A DNA stretch of 64,000 nt from Perognathus longimembris pacificus (Eukaryota; Chordata; Mammalia; Rodentia; Heteromyidae): contig NC_063184.1 of NCBI RefSeq assembly GCF_023159225.1, forward strand, positions 16,481,528 to 16,545,527. Direction: 5' to 3'. The position numbers were made by a program, and so were the translations under genes. The notes under the pieces were generated by a model that was given only the letters and a program-made list of their open reading frames with translations, did no database searches and was not told where the DNA came from. Below, one piece after another: positions 54,896 to 64,000 of the stretch. The first letter of the stretch is position 1; every line of letters begins with the position of its first letter.

Positions 54896-57199
54896 ATGTA
54901 TTACATAAAAAAAGAAGTAGTATCAAACACTAAAGTTTACAAGATAAAATAGGGTATTTTAAAATCTGGAAAAATAAAATGAAAACATTGAAGAAAATGC
55001 AATTTCATGGGGGAAGCAATGGATTTATCCTCACTATATTAGTACAAGTGAATAATTTAGCTTTTAAAAGCTTTGGTACTTTAGCAACCTTATTTCATAT
55101 TAGATATTACTTAGAAGTACAAATTATATCTACCTTTCTAATTGTTCCTTGGTATCTTTTATTAGTTTGAATGACTCTTTCCTTAATATGTATTTCAGCC
55201 AATGTGGAACATTTCAGCCAAAATCTAAAAATCATAGCTGCTTATTTTTTTTTCCTCCCTACTTTGCTTTGGACTTTTGAGTGACATCTGTGTGGATGTG
55301 AAAGCATGATTTTGGCCTTTACAACACCCCTGGAATTCTCCCTTGCAATCACAGAATGCATGCACTCTCTAAATAATTCCCTGTTGTCTAAAGGAGATGC
55401 TGATTTGGACTGTGGGGCTTCATCTTGAACAAGGCACAAAGAGAAACAAACCCTACATATAGGCCATTGGATTCAATCATTCTCTTTTAAGAAGGACAGA
55501 TGAGACAGCATGAGGAGGAGAGAACACATAAGTAGCGTAAATTTGCTTCCTTTTCTATTTAGGGAATACAAATAGGATTACTTGCATAACATGTACCTTT
55601 GTCTGTGGCATAGTATTTTAAGACCTTGATAATGAAAGAATAAGACAAACTGTGAATCTTTTATTTTGCCAATACATCACAATTAACCTGGCTTTGTGAA
55701 TTGAATTCAATAAGAAAAGGAATACTTTTGTAACATTTGTGTGAACAGATTTGTGGGAGTTTTTTTTCACCCCAGTTTCAAATATAATTTGTATACCATA
55801 AGTATATAAACAAATAATGATATTTAAAGAGTGTCCCCAAGGGTTTCTTGAATATCTCTTAATTAGACAGAACAAACAAAATGTAATGGTGAAAGAAAAC
55901 TAAAGAATCATTCCAAAGTCATATAAAGTCAATAAATGTATAATCTTTCACACAATAGTATCTATCATAGTTGTACTATGAAGGCAATCCATGTGAAATA
56001 TATTAAATAACTATCAAATCTATTATTTATATTGATAGCAATCATATTTTAATAATTCTATATTATAATTCAATTATTCTACCTTTAGGTTCTGATGAGT
56101 AGGTAACCAAACATAAAAATAAAATATTTTCCCCACATTTTTTGTATCTGGATTATGGAATTAATGGCTCTTTGGGTTTGTAGAATTCACATGAGCGGTA
56201 CTATTCAAAATTGTAATTATGTGATTGTGTAAGATATAGCTCTTTTTCAATATAACTCCACTCATGAGAAAGATAAAGTTCAGTTTCAAATGTTATGTAA
56301 TCTAAATAATGCCTCTGACTAGAGGTTTACTAGATCATGTCAAGAAGAGGGCTAGATATACAGTTTCCTTTGAATGTATTTAACGTTTATCATAAAAATA
56401 ACTAACAAGAAACAGAAAAAAATGTTTTCTCAAATTAGTGCATCAAATAAATTCGCTCTGTACCCACACTGAAATTATATTTCAAAAACTACACCAATTT
56501 TATGGAAGAATTTCTATATGTAACTCTACGGGATTCTATGAAGTCCATTTTCCCAACGTGCTAAGGAAATGCCTAGCAAATTTCTTAGATCACGTTCAGA
56601 CGTGGGCTTTTCATAGACACTAAAGGGATAATAAAATTCTTTTTAGCACACTGAGGACAAGAAGGTGATAATATAAACGTATCATTTATTAGCAACTAAA
56701 GCAGTACAGAAGAGGGAGACGAGGAGGGGACAGGAGATAGACCCATCTTTGGCAAGGCAAGAATTCCTCATTGGAAGGACAGGTCTAGAGGAATCACCAG
56801 TCCAAGTCTCAGGCCAGCAAAATAACATGGTAGATGTCAAGGTTGCCTTCTACTCAAGCTCCTCTTTTTGGGAAATCATACAAGTCTGTCTTCTTTTATT
56901 GTTCCATGCTTTGGCTCATTGATTGAAGGTCATTGTGTAGTCAGCAGGGTCCCAGTCAGTGAATAGACAAGAAAGAACAATATGAAGCCAGAGAGAACTA
57001 CAAAAGAGCTCTACTGGGGACCATGCCTGACTAGCAGTGGGGTACAGCAGTGCCTATGGCTGCCAATGAGAATGATATAACTCAAAATAGATGGGACCAG
57101 ACAGAGAGAGATTTATTTCTAAATTATGAAATAATGAGGCCCACTTCACTCTCACATAAATATACTAAAAGCCAGATTATGAAAATAATTTAATCATTT
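54896..57199. other. Unannotated AT-rich intergenic sequence
   Basis: About 2.3 kb without recognisable gene or repeat. AT-rich ATTGATAGCAATCATATTTT-type sequence around 56020-56080. Frames up to 85 codons have no domain. Confidence 0.45.
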
Positions 57200-57560
57200 C
57201 TAAATTATGAAAAAGGTCAAGAGTACTGAAAAAAAAAAGACACAACATATCCAACAGTCTACAAGGTAAGATTGAAAGCGCTTGCTCTCCAGAGCAGTAG
57301 GCATACAGCAAGCAGGAAAATATGACCATTGATAAAGAGAAAAATCAAATTGAAAATTCCATAAACAGGGATATAAAAATTATCAGAGACAAAAGTCAAA
57401 TTAGAAATACTAAAGATACTTTTAAAAACAACGCATATATAATTTTGAGAGCTGTCTCAACAAGTCTAAAATTAAAAATACAGTGGATGTTAATCCTGAT
57501 TTTGAAGACGTTAGTGAGATTTACTTCTCTAATAAGACTTTAAGCCTTAATCTCTTGATG
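57200..57560 (+). mobile_element. Possible ancient L1 remnant
   Basis: GACCATTGATAAAGAGAAAA ATCAAATTGAAAATTCC, AAATTATCAGAGACAAAAG and TTTTGAGAGCTGTCTC resemble decayed L1 upstream sequence. A 73-codon frame is probably coincidental. Weak call. Confidence 0.3.
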
Positions 57561-57752
57561 ACTGGAAGAATAAAGCTTAGTTAAAAATAATGTTGTACAG
57601 ATTAAAATGAGGTGATGGCAAAATGAGAAGGTATGGAACACAGAAACTGTGTGATATTCTTACGTTGTTACGTAAGTTTTTGTAATTCTAGTCAATCTAA
57701 AATTCATCATTATTTGCACACATCCTACAGATGTCTGCTTAACTAGTTGTCG

Positions 57753-57830
57753 ATTATGTCCCCCTTCAAATTTGTATGTCGATAGGCTGAGCTCTGGCAA
57801 CTCACAATAATGATGGCATTTGGAGAAGAC
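57753..57830 (+). mobile_element. MaLR (MLT1-like) LTR, 5' part
   Basis: TTATGTCCCCCTTCAAATTT GTATGTCGATAGGCTGAGC and TGATGGCATTTGGAGAAGAC follow the MaLR order 'tgtcccccaaaattcatatgttgaa ... gatggtatttggaga'. Interrupted by an L1; resumes at 58529. Confidence 0.65.
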
Positions 57831-58528
57831 TATTTTCCCCCTTTTTTATTGTTATTGTAAAAGTGATGTGTGGAGGAGTTATAGTTACATAAATCAGGTA
57901 ATGAGTACATTCCTTTTGAACAGTGTCATCCCCTCACTTTCTCCTAATTTTCTCCTCCTGTCTCCACCCACAAGTTGGATAGTTCAACATAGTGTCCAGT
58001 GAGTACCACTGCTGCATTTGTTTACCTTTTGTCCCACCATTTCTTTTTTTTTTTTTTTTTAATTTTTTTGGCCAGTCCTGGGCCTTGGACTCAGGGCCTG
58101 AGCACTGTCCCTGGCTTCTTCCCCCTCAAGGCTAGCACTCTGCCACCTGAGCCACAGCGCCCCGGCTGGCCGTTTTCCATATATGTGGTGCTGGGGAATC
58201 GAACTGAGAGCTTTATGTGTAGGAGGCAAGCGCTCTTGCCACCAGGCCATATTCCCAGCCCCTTGTCCCACCATTTCTGTGCTCCTCTTTACCCTCTCCC
58301 AAACCAATAAACTTACAAACAAGACAAAAGGTACACAAAATGAAAACAGTAACAAAGGGGGGTGGGGGACCCTCTGGTTTCCATATTTTTAGAGTTCATT
58401 TTGATAAATATTATTTTATATGATCATATGCACATAGCTATTGGGACTTTGTGACCCTCTCCTAAGAATATCCTCCTTTGGTCTCACTTATACAAATCTC
58501 TAGACTTGTATCTTATCCCAGTGTACTT
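57831..58528 (-). mobile_element. L1 3' end inserted in the LTR (second UTR type)
   Basis: Complement of AACTATAACTCCTCCACACA TCAC then GGTAATGAGTACATTCCTTT, TCAACATAGTGTCCAGTGAG, and after the SINE ATATGATCATATGCACATAG CTATTGGGAC. Same UTR type as 53994-54140 and 9489-10023. It is itself split by an IDL-Geo SINE at 58045-58262. Confidence 0.8.
58045..58262 (-). mobile_element. IDL-Geo SINE, inserted in the L1, 16-bp TSD
   Basis: T-run, complement of the right monomer (CCAGTCCTGGGCCTTGGACT, CCACCTGAGCCACAGCGCCC) and left monomer (GGAATCGAAC, CCAGGCCATATTCCCAGCCC). Perfect 16-bp duplication TTGTCCCACCATTTCT at 58029-58044 and 58263-58278. Several private substitutions, so older than the three young copies. 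Confidence 0.95.
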
Positions 58529-58790
58529 TTTGTGGAAACAAGTCTTCACAGTGGTAGTTCTGTTAAAATAAGGTCACTATGGCTGGTGTTCTTATCAGAA
58601 GAGGAAATTTGGACAGATACATATAGAGGAAAGGCAATGTGAACATAACCCTCTATAAGTCTAGGAGAGGGGGACTTGGAATAGATCATTTCCTCAAAAG
58701 GAACCAATCCTCCCAATAGGTTGAACTTAATCTCTAAATTCTAGTTCCAGAAATGTGAGAAAATAAATGTCTATCATTTCAGTTCCCAGT
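58529..58790 (+). mobile_element. MaLR (MLT1-like) LTR, 3' part
   Basis: AATAAGGTCACTATGGCTGG TGTTCTTATCAGAAGAGGAA ATTTGGACAG, TCAAAAGGAACCAATCCTCC, TTCTAGTTCCAGAAATGTGA GAAAATAAATG match the MaLR 3' half including its polyadenylation region. Completes the LTR begun at 57753. Confidence 0.7.
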
Positions 58791-59383
58791 ATGTTGTACT
58801 CCAGGATAAAAACCCCTGTACTGTCATCCATTGCCTATTCACACTTCCTCTTCTGTCTTCATGCTCAGTTGCACATATCTAAACACTCAACCTTTATTCA
58901 AAATTTAGACAGGTTGCCAATTTTTCCAACAGGATGTACAACAAATTATCATCTCTTTGTCCTCAGCATACTAATGCATATTACACATTCTTCTTTTGGC
59001 ACTACTCTACATATTTAATTATTGTTTTGGGCTATATGTCTTATTGCTTTTATCAGGCTGACATTTCCTACAGAAGAGAAGCTCTTTCTGATTTGCCCTC
59101 ATACTCCTCAAGGAATCTAGCTGCTCTAAGTACATGGTAGGGTCTCCACTAATATATTCTCAGGGAGTTTATCCATAAGTAGTCTCTCAGAAGACAAATC
59201 GTGTAAGCATGCATCTGTACCATATTTATTTGTACGAGTTTTCACTCTGCTCCTTTAACACGGAGTTTATAATAAATCCTATGAGCACAGGGGACTTTAT
59301 CTTTGTAACAAAAGTGTTGATTTGGCTTTTGAAAAATTCCATCCACTTCTTAGGTAGTAAAGTATTGTTTTCCTATTAATTTT
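58791..59383. other. Unannotated sequence
   Basis: No gene or repeat recognised. Confidence 0.45.
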
Positions 59384-59573
59384 GTCAATCCTGGGGCTTG
59401 AACTCAGGGCCTGAGCACTGTCCCTGAGCTTCTTTGCTCAAGACTGGTACTCTACAACTTGAGTCACAGTACCATTTCTGGCTTTTTTAAAATATATGTG
59501 GTGCTGAAGAATCAAACCCAGGACTTCATGCATGCTAGGAAAGCACTCTACCACTAAGCCACATTCCCAGCCC
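59384..59573 (-). mobile_element. IDL-Geo SINE, old copy
   Basis: Complement of the right monomer (GTCAATCCTGGGGCTTGAAC, AACTTGAGTCACAGTACCAT) and left monomer (GAATCAAACCCAGGACTTCA, CCACTAAGCCACATTCCCAG). The B box has decayed. No long tail remains. Confidence 0.88.
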
Positions 59574-60899
59574 TCTTATGTGTATCATAGTTAACTTACA
59601 CATTTTTTTTAATGGTTAGTGAAAGAAAAGAATTGGTAAATTTGTCATTATTGGTCCTAATTGTACTTCTTTTATTGTGAATATAGACTTTAGGAAAATC
59701 TGCTTTCAGTCAGTAAACTGCTTTCCTTCTAAGTGGTAATATTCTAGTACTTCCTCGGATAAAAGCCCCAGGAGATGATACCTCTTTGCTCTCATAGCTT
59801 TTATCTCTACTGCCATGCCTTACCTTGGGTTTAAAAAAAAAACAAAAACTGGCAGAGCCAGCTTATTTGTGTTTCTTCTCACATGAGACAGAAGAAAAAA
59901 CTAACAGTCACAGTCATTAGTTACTTTACATAACAAACAAACTGGACACAACAAAGATTTAACTAGAATCATCTACTCTATATAAACATTCTTGACCTCC
60001 GCACATGTGGAATTTTGTCTTCCTACTCCTATGCTGGAAATCATATAGCAAACCTGACACAGCACCCCAGGTAATTTGTCAGGTGTATCACTTCTCCCCA
60101 TAATTATTAAACATGGGATAATTCTGATGCCAATTATTGATAATAATAGTGGTCGTGCTTAAGCCTAGTGACTGATGATTATGACAAACATAAACCATAG
60201 CTAACAAAAACAAAATATTCTCATAGATGATAACATGGATGCTGACATTTGCCTTTAGTTTCCCATTAATAATTTATATCATTTGCCTTTACTCAAAATA
60301 GAAATACGATATATAGGATGATCTTACAAGTTTCTGGAAATGTGGAGGTAAGGTGCTAAAGGAAAATGAATGCATAAAAAGTCAAGGTTTGATTCTAGCA
60401 TGACAAGTTCCTTTTGACAGTGGCTTCTGGTGGCTCATCTAGATTCCCTTTGCTGAACCAATGCATCTATCATCCATACAGTGTATATGTCACTACTAAT
60501 GGGCAGTACTGCACACTTCAGCAGCGAACTGTCCTTGGCTGACACAATTTGTCTTTCCAGAAGATGCCTGGGAATTTAAGCACTCTCTGGAGAAGGCTGA
60601 GCAATACGAGTACACACTATCCAGGGCCCAAGACACCTATTTCAAGACAGGATACTCTCATATGTATTCCAGAGAACTTTGTAGGCTGCCTGAGCCTCCA
60701 CACTAGATGTCATATTTTTTTTTTAGTTTCTTGCCCTACTTCATCCTGCTTTCTATGTATTTCTTTTCACATGTGTTGAGTTTTTTATTTTGCACAAATT
60801 AATTATCCCAGGCTCTGCTTCTTATTAGCCAATTTACAACTTCCCTCTACTAAAGTTCATTTACAAAATTTGAAATTTTAGCTATACAATGATTTTGAA
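59574..60899. other. Unannotated intergenic sequence
   Basis: No gene or repeat recognised over about 1.3 kb; a 76-codon frame at 60549-60779 lacks a domain. Confidence 0.45.
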
Positions 60900-61075
60900 C
60901 TCAGAACAGTATTGAAAACTAAACTTCAATCTACTTCTTAGATTGATTGCTATGTGACTACTTTGAGTCTCGGTTTCCTCATCAGTAACATGGAATAAAA
61001 ATGTTAACATTCTTACAAAGTTTTAGGAAGGATTGTGTATATTAATTCTACTCGTAACAGCTTATTCTTGTGCAT
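60900..61075 (+). mobile_element. MIR relic
   Basis: GCTATGTGACTACTTTGAGT CTCGGTTTCCTCATCAGTAA CATGG then TTCTTACAAAGTTTTAGGAA GGATTGTG match the MIR 3' part 'ctgtgtgacct ... cagtttcctcatctgtaa-atgg ... gggttgttgtgaggatt'. Confidence 0.65.
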
Positions 61076-61834
61076 TAAAACCTACATCATTGTAATTCAC
61101 TCATTCTTTCATACTCATGTGCTACATTTCCTACATACTAGCCACTATCCTACATTCTAGAAATATATATATCAAGCAGACCAAAAGAACTATGCTTGTG
61201 AAATAATTAATAGAGACCCTATTAAAAATGATTAAGATACTGGAAAATAATGGAGGTAGTGATGTGGTTTTAAGCCTAGGAAAATATTGTGCATTTTTCT
61301 AATGAGGAGTAATGGTTAGAAGACTCTCTCTGAATCATTTCAAGTGAGATAGTGGATTAGTTATGAAGGGAAATGAAAAGCCAAACTTAGCTGCCTGACC
61401 TAGTGCATCACCTCAGAGCACATGATAACTGTAATCCACAGTAATAACAACAGCAAACAAAAGAACATCCCGCTACCCCTTCTACCAAACCACCAGGCCA
61501 GCGTATTCTTCAGACTTCCTCATTTAGGTTTGTATGAAAGATCTGCTAACCTGCCAACTATCGAAAGGCAAAAGAAATGGCATAGAAGGGCCTAGTGAGT
61601 AATGAACATAACTCTACTATGGAACTGAAAATAATTATTTTAGAAAGATGGCTTGAGAAGTAGGTAGGAGTGAAGAAAATTAGAAAACATGCCTAGTGTT
61701 CATGGGAAGAAATGGCTCTGTTGCCAACCTAGGATAAGATACTGCTTTGTTTTGGTAGGAAGTGATGGTGAGAGGCTAATGACTATGATACAGTGGACAA
61801 TCACTGCAATGCAGTACAGGAAGGGGAAAGGGAG
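61076..61834. other. Unannotated sequence with L2/MIR-like patch
   Basis: 61120-61175 (CATGTGCTACATTTCCTACA TACTAGCCACTATCCTACAT) resembles the 'cacctactatgtgccaggcac' class of old repeats. Otherwise nothing recognised. Confidence 0.4.
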
Positions 61835-61960
61835 GCTCTCTTCCACTCTTCCTCCTTCTCTCTCCCTCTTCCTCCTTCTCTCCTCCCTGCTACCTTCCTC
61901 CATTCCTCCCTGTCTTTCTCTTTCTCTCTCCCTGCCTTTCTCTCTCTCCTTTCTTTCTCA
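61835..61960. repeat. Polypyrimidine (CT-rich) tract
   Basis: CTCTCTTCCACTCTTCCTCC, TCTCTCCCTCTTCC and TCTTTCTCTTTCTC units with only a few purines over 125 bp. Overlapping frames on three registers are composition artefacts. Confidence 0.9.
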
Positions 61961-62090
61961 CAAATTATATAAGACAGAAAATAGGTAACACATGTATGTT
62001 GATGGACAAAACAAACCCCAGAAACATTAATATTTTCTTGTGCCTTAGTTTTTGTTGTTGTTGTTTGTTTGTTTGTTTGCTTGCTTGTTT

Positions 62091-62279
62091 GCCAGTCCTG
62101 GACTTGGGACACAGGGCCTGAACACTGTCCCTGGCTTCTTTTTGCTCAAGACTAGCACTCTACCACTTGAGCCACAGCGCCACTTCTGGCTTTTTCTGTA
62201 TATGTGGTGCTGAGAAATAGAACCTGGGGCTTCATGTATGAGAGGCAAACACTTTACCACTAAGCCATATTCCCAGTCC
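62091..62279 (-). mobile_element. IDL-Geo SINE, old copy with (GTTT)n tail
   Basis: Complement of the right monomer (GCCAGTCCTGGACTTGGGAC, CACTTGAGCCACAGCGCCAC) and left monomer (GAAATAGAACCTGGGGCTTC, CCACTAAGCCATATTCCCAG). The tail side (62050-62090) is a GTTG/GTTT array, the complement of AAAC units. Confidence 0.92.
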
Positions 62280-63701
62280 AAGAAAAAATTTTAAAAGCTT
62301 ATAGACAGAATTCTTGGAACTGAAAGGTTAACACGGGAAGGTGTAGAGCCATTGAATCTAGCTAGATGGATATGCACTACCCATGTTCCATGAATTATGG
62401 AAATTCTCCTAATGATATAACTCACAATGCTGCCTCAAGAGGAACTATTCATATCTACTTTAAAAATACTATTATTTATGCAAATGAAACAAAGAAAGAA
62501 CACACCAAACATGTATGCAAGCTTATTTTAGGACATTTCAAAATAAGTATGTATTAGAAACCTCCAAAGTTGAGAAATGAGAATGGTAGATATTTTTTTC
62601 TCCAAATAATGTGAACAAGGAGTATGTTTGTCACAGAGAATGATGGGGAAAATTTTGTCACATTTATTCCTTGCTATGGGTTGATTTAGAGAAAGATAGT
62701 TGCATTCCTTTCAGGGAAAACCTACAACTTACTGAGAGGCAGAGCTTGATTTAGTTAAAACACAAAGTGATGGACCACCTGCCTATGTGCGAGCAACTTG
62801 AAGAGTCACACAGTGATGATCTTTGTTTGAGGCAAGAAGATCACCCAAACAATTCCAAAATTACAGAAAATTCATATCAAAATTGGCCAGATGAGTCAGC
62901 CACTATTTAGTGATGTATGAATCTTCAAATTTCCCATTACATTTCCTAGGTCTATGTCTGGTTCCGTAAGCTTTGATAAATATTCTATGGGTCAAGTTAG
63001 GTAAGTCTATCTGCCAAGGACACAAAGAGGTAGTAAAGCTAGTGATCTGCCAGGATCAGCAAGTGCTAGATATATTTATACAGATATATTTAAATTTTCC
63101 CACCTAAAAGTTTGGGTGAGGAGAAAAAGAGTAGAATTAGAGTAGCTTTTCTTCATTATCAGTTATATTACCTCACTAAATTAATTTTTCTCCTTAATGT
63201 ATTTTCTCCTTAATGTATCAGAAACTGCCAGGCTTAAGAGACTCTGGGTACAAGTCTCAAAGAAAAATCAAAATAAGCTGAAATTCTGTTGGAGATTATT
63301 ATTATGAATACATAGAAACATATAAAGAAAGCGTGGAACAAAGGAAAATACACTATGTACGTAATTAAGATTCAAGTGCTGGACCAACTTACTAAGTGTG
63401 GGAGTACACATGGTTTTCCCATCTGCACTGAGAGGCTTGGATTAAGCATTACAAAAGAATAATTTGACCCATAATCATTAGCTTTCTACATGATTTTCTT
63501 TGTGGCACATATACAGAGAAGATCTTTCTGCCAAATGGAACAAAGAAAAGACAAAAAGAGCCCACGTTTTATAGATTACATAACTATCCATTCTTTAGAT
63601 TACATAGTTTCTCTTCAATATTCTTCTGCTCAAAAGGCCACGTATTCTTGATTCATAAATACTTCAATTAATCAAGAGTTATATGTTAAAATCTAAACAA
63701 C
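62280..63701. other. Unannotated AT-rich sequence
   Basis: About 1.4 kb with no recognisable gene or repeat. A short direct repeat TTTCTCCTTAATGTAT occurs twice around 63187-63220. Confidence 0.45.
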
Positions 63702-64000
63702 AGAGAGGGAGAAAGATGGCGCCGAGACAATAGGGAGGCACCCCGACTCGCACCAACTGAATAGCGAGCTGGGAACTCCAACACCCAACACTCCACCAAG
63801 AACCCAGCAAAACCAGCATCCAGAAGCAGTGGAGAAACGCAGGAAAACAAAAAGGAGCAAAAAAGAAGAACCGAAAACCTACACGGAGCCGGAGATTAAT
63901 CGGGGCACCCTCCCCCCACCAGCCGGCCCTGGCCCAAACAGGGTCAGGCTGGGAAAGGGAAACCCGGCGATCGGCAGACAGGTTGCCAGGAGCGCAGAAT
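63702..64000 (+). mobile_element. Probable 5' end (5' UTR) of a full-length L1, continuing past the edge
   Basis: Abrupt switch from AT-rich DNA to a GC- and CpG-rich sequence that begins with a purine-rich leader and AAGATGGCG about 12 bp from the start, as in mammalian L1 5' UTRs where a YY1 site directs the start. CACCCCGACTCGCACC, GAGCTGGGAACTCC, GGGCACCCTCCCCCCACC and GCAGACAGGTTGCC follow; no ORF1 yet. Internal L1 promoters lie in this UTR. A full-length young L1 probably lies to the right. A CpG-island gene promoter is the alternative. Confidence 0.65.
63713..63721 (+). promoter_or_regulatory. YY1-like site in the L1 5' UTR
   Basis: AAGATGGCG matches the YY1 core (AAGATGGCGGC-type). 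Its position a dozen bases inside the inferred L1 start mirrors that in human L1, where it sets the transcription start. Confidence 0.55.

Noticed and set aside
61689..62112. Ser-Leu and Arg-Glu-rich frames
   Set aside because: Produced by the polypyrimidine tract at 61835-61960 and the adjoining SINE.
63702..64000. CpG-island promoter of a host gene
   Set aside because: Considered because of the CpG content, but the purine leader and YY1-like site at +12 fit an L1 5' UTR better; kept only as the alternative.

Overview
This window is a gene-poor, AT-rich stretch of mammalian nuclear DNA, almost certainly from a rodent. I find no intact protein-coding gene, no rRNA or tRNA gene and no CRISPR array. 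The best taxonomic clue is a dimeric SINE. Its left half resembles rodent ID (tRNA-Ala-like) elements. Its right half contains the hallmark GTGGCTCAAGTGG...CCTTGAGC...CCCTGAG. From memory of the literature this is IDL-Geo, which is restricted to Geomyoidea (kangaroo rats, pocket mice, pocket gophers). I therefore infer a heteromyid or geomyid rodent; a repeat-library search would confirm it.

Most of what can be annotated is transposon-derived. (1) IDL-Geo SINEs range from decayed (786, 59384, 62091) to very young copies (8691, 34471, 52981) that differ from one another at only 2-4 positions and keep perfect target-site duplications. (2) A second, mostly older dimeric SINE, called B1-Geo here as a working label, has a 7SL/B1-like left arm joined to the same right arm; about a dozen copies occur. 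(3) L1 elements include ancient ORF2 remnants, a 152-codon open ORF2 fragment near 36.2-36.6 kb, several 5'-truncated 3' ends with a G-rich tract, and what looks like the 5' end of a full-length L1 entering at 63702 and running off the right edge. (4) Old LTRs occur (MLT2-like at 6.2-6.8 kb, MLT1/MST-like at 22.0-22.3 and 57.8-58.8 kb), with scattered MIR/L2-like relics. (5) Microsatellites are mainly CA/TG, GA and GGAA, and several sit on SINE tails.

Layout: 0-11 kb, mixed SINE/L1 debris with a nested L1-in-SINE at the left edge. 12.4-13.1 kb, unique AT-rich sequence dense in POU/homeodomain-like motifs. 13.6-24.2 kb, SINE-rich, with three SINEs in or beside one ancient L1. 26-29.4 kb, ancient L1, then a GC-richer unique block at 28.1-28.6 kb. 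31-36.6 kb, SINEs, a repeat family I could not name, and the L1 ORF2 fragment. 37.7-38.0 kb, an unrecognised coding-like relic on the minus strand. 40-49.7 kb, microsatellites, SINEs and old L1. 50.2-53 kb, the most unusual interval: a Ty3/gypsy-type integrase remnant bounded by good splice-like signals, a nearly open 129-codon frame, and low-repeat DNA. 53.7-58.8 kb, stacked L1 3' ends and a triple-nested LTR/L1/SINE. 59-64 kb, old SINEs and MIR, a polypyrimidine tract, and the L1 5' end.

No genes work together here. The plausible functional content is cis-regulatory (candidate elements at 12.4-13.1, 16.1, 28.1-28.6 and 52.6-52.97 kb, all inferred from composition and motifs alone). The possible novelty is the integrase-derived exon-like segment and two unidentified coding-like relics. 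Repeat families were named from memory without a library search, so boundaries are approximate unless a target-site duplication is quoted.
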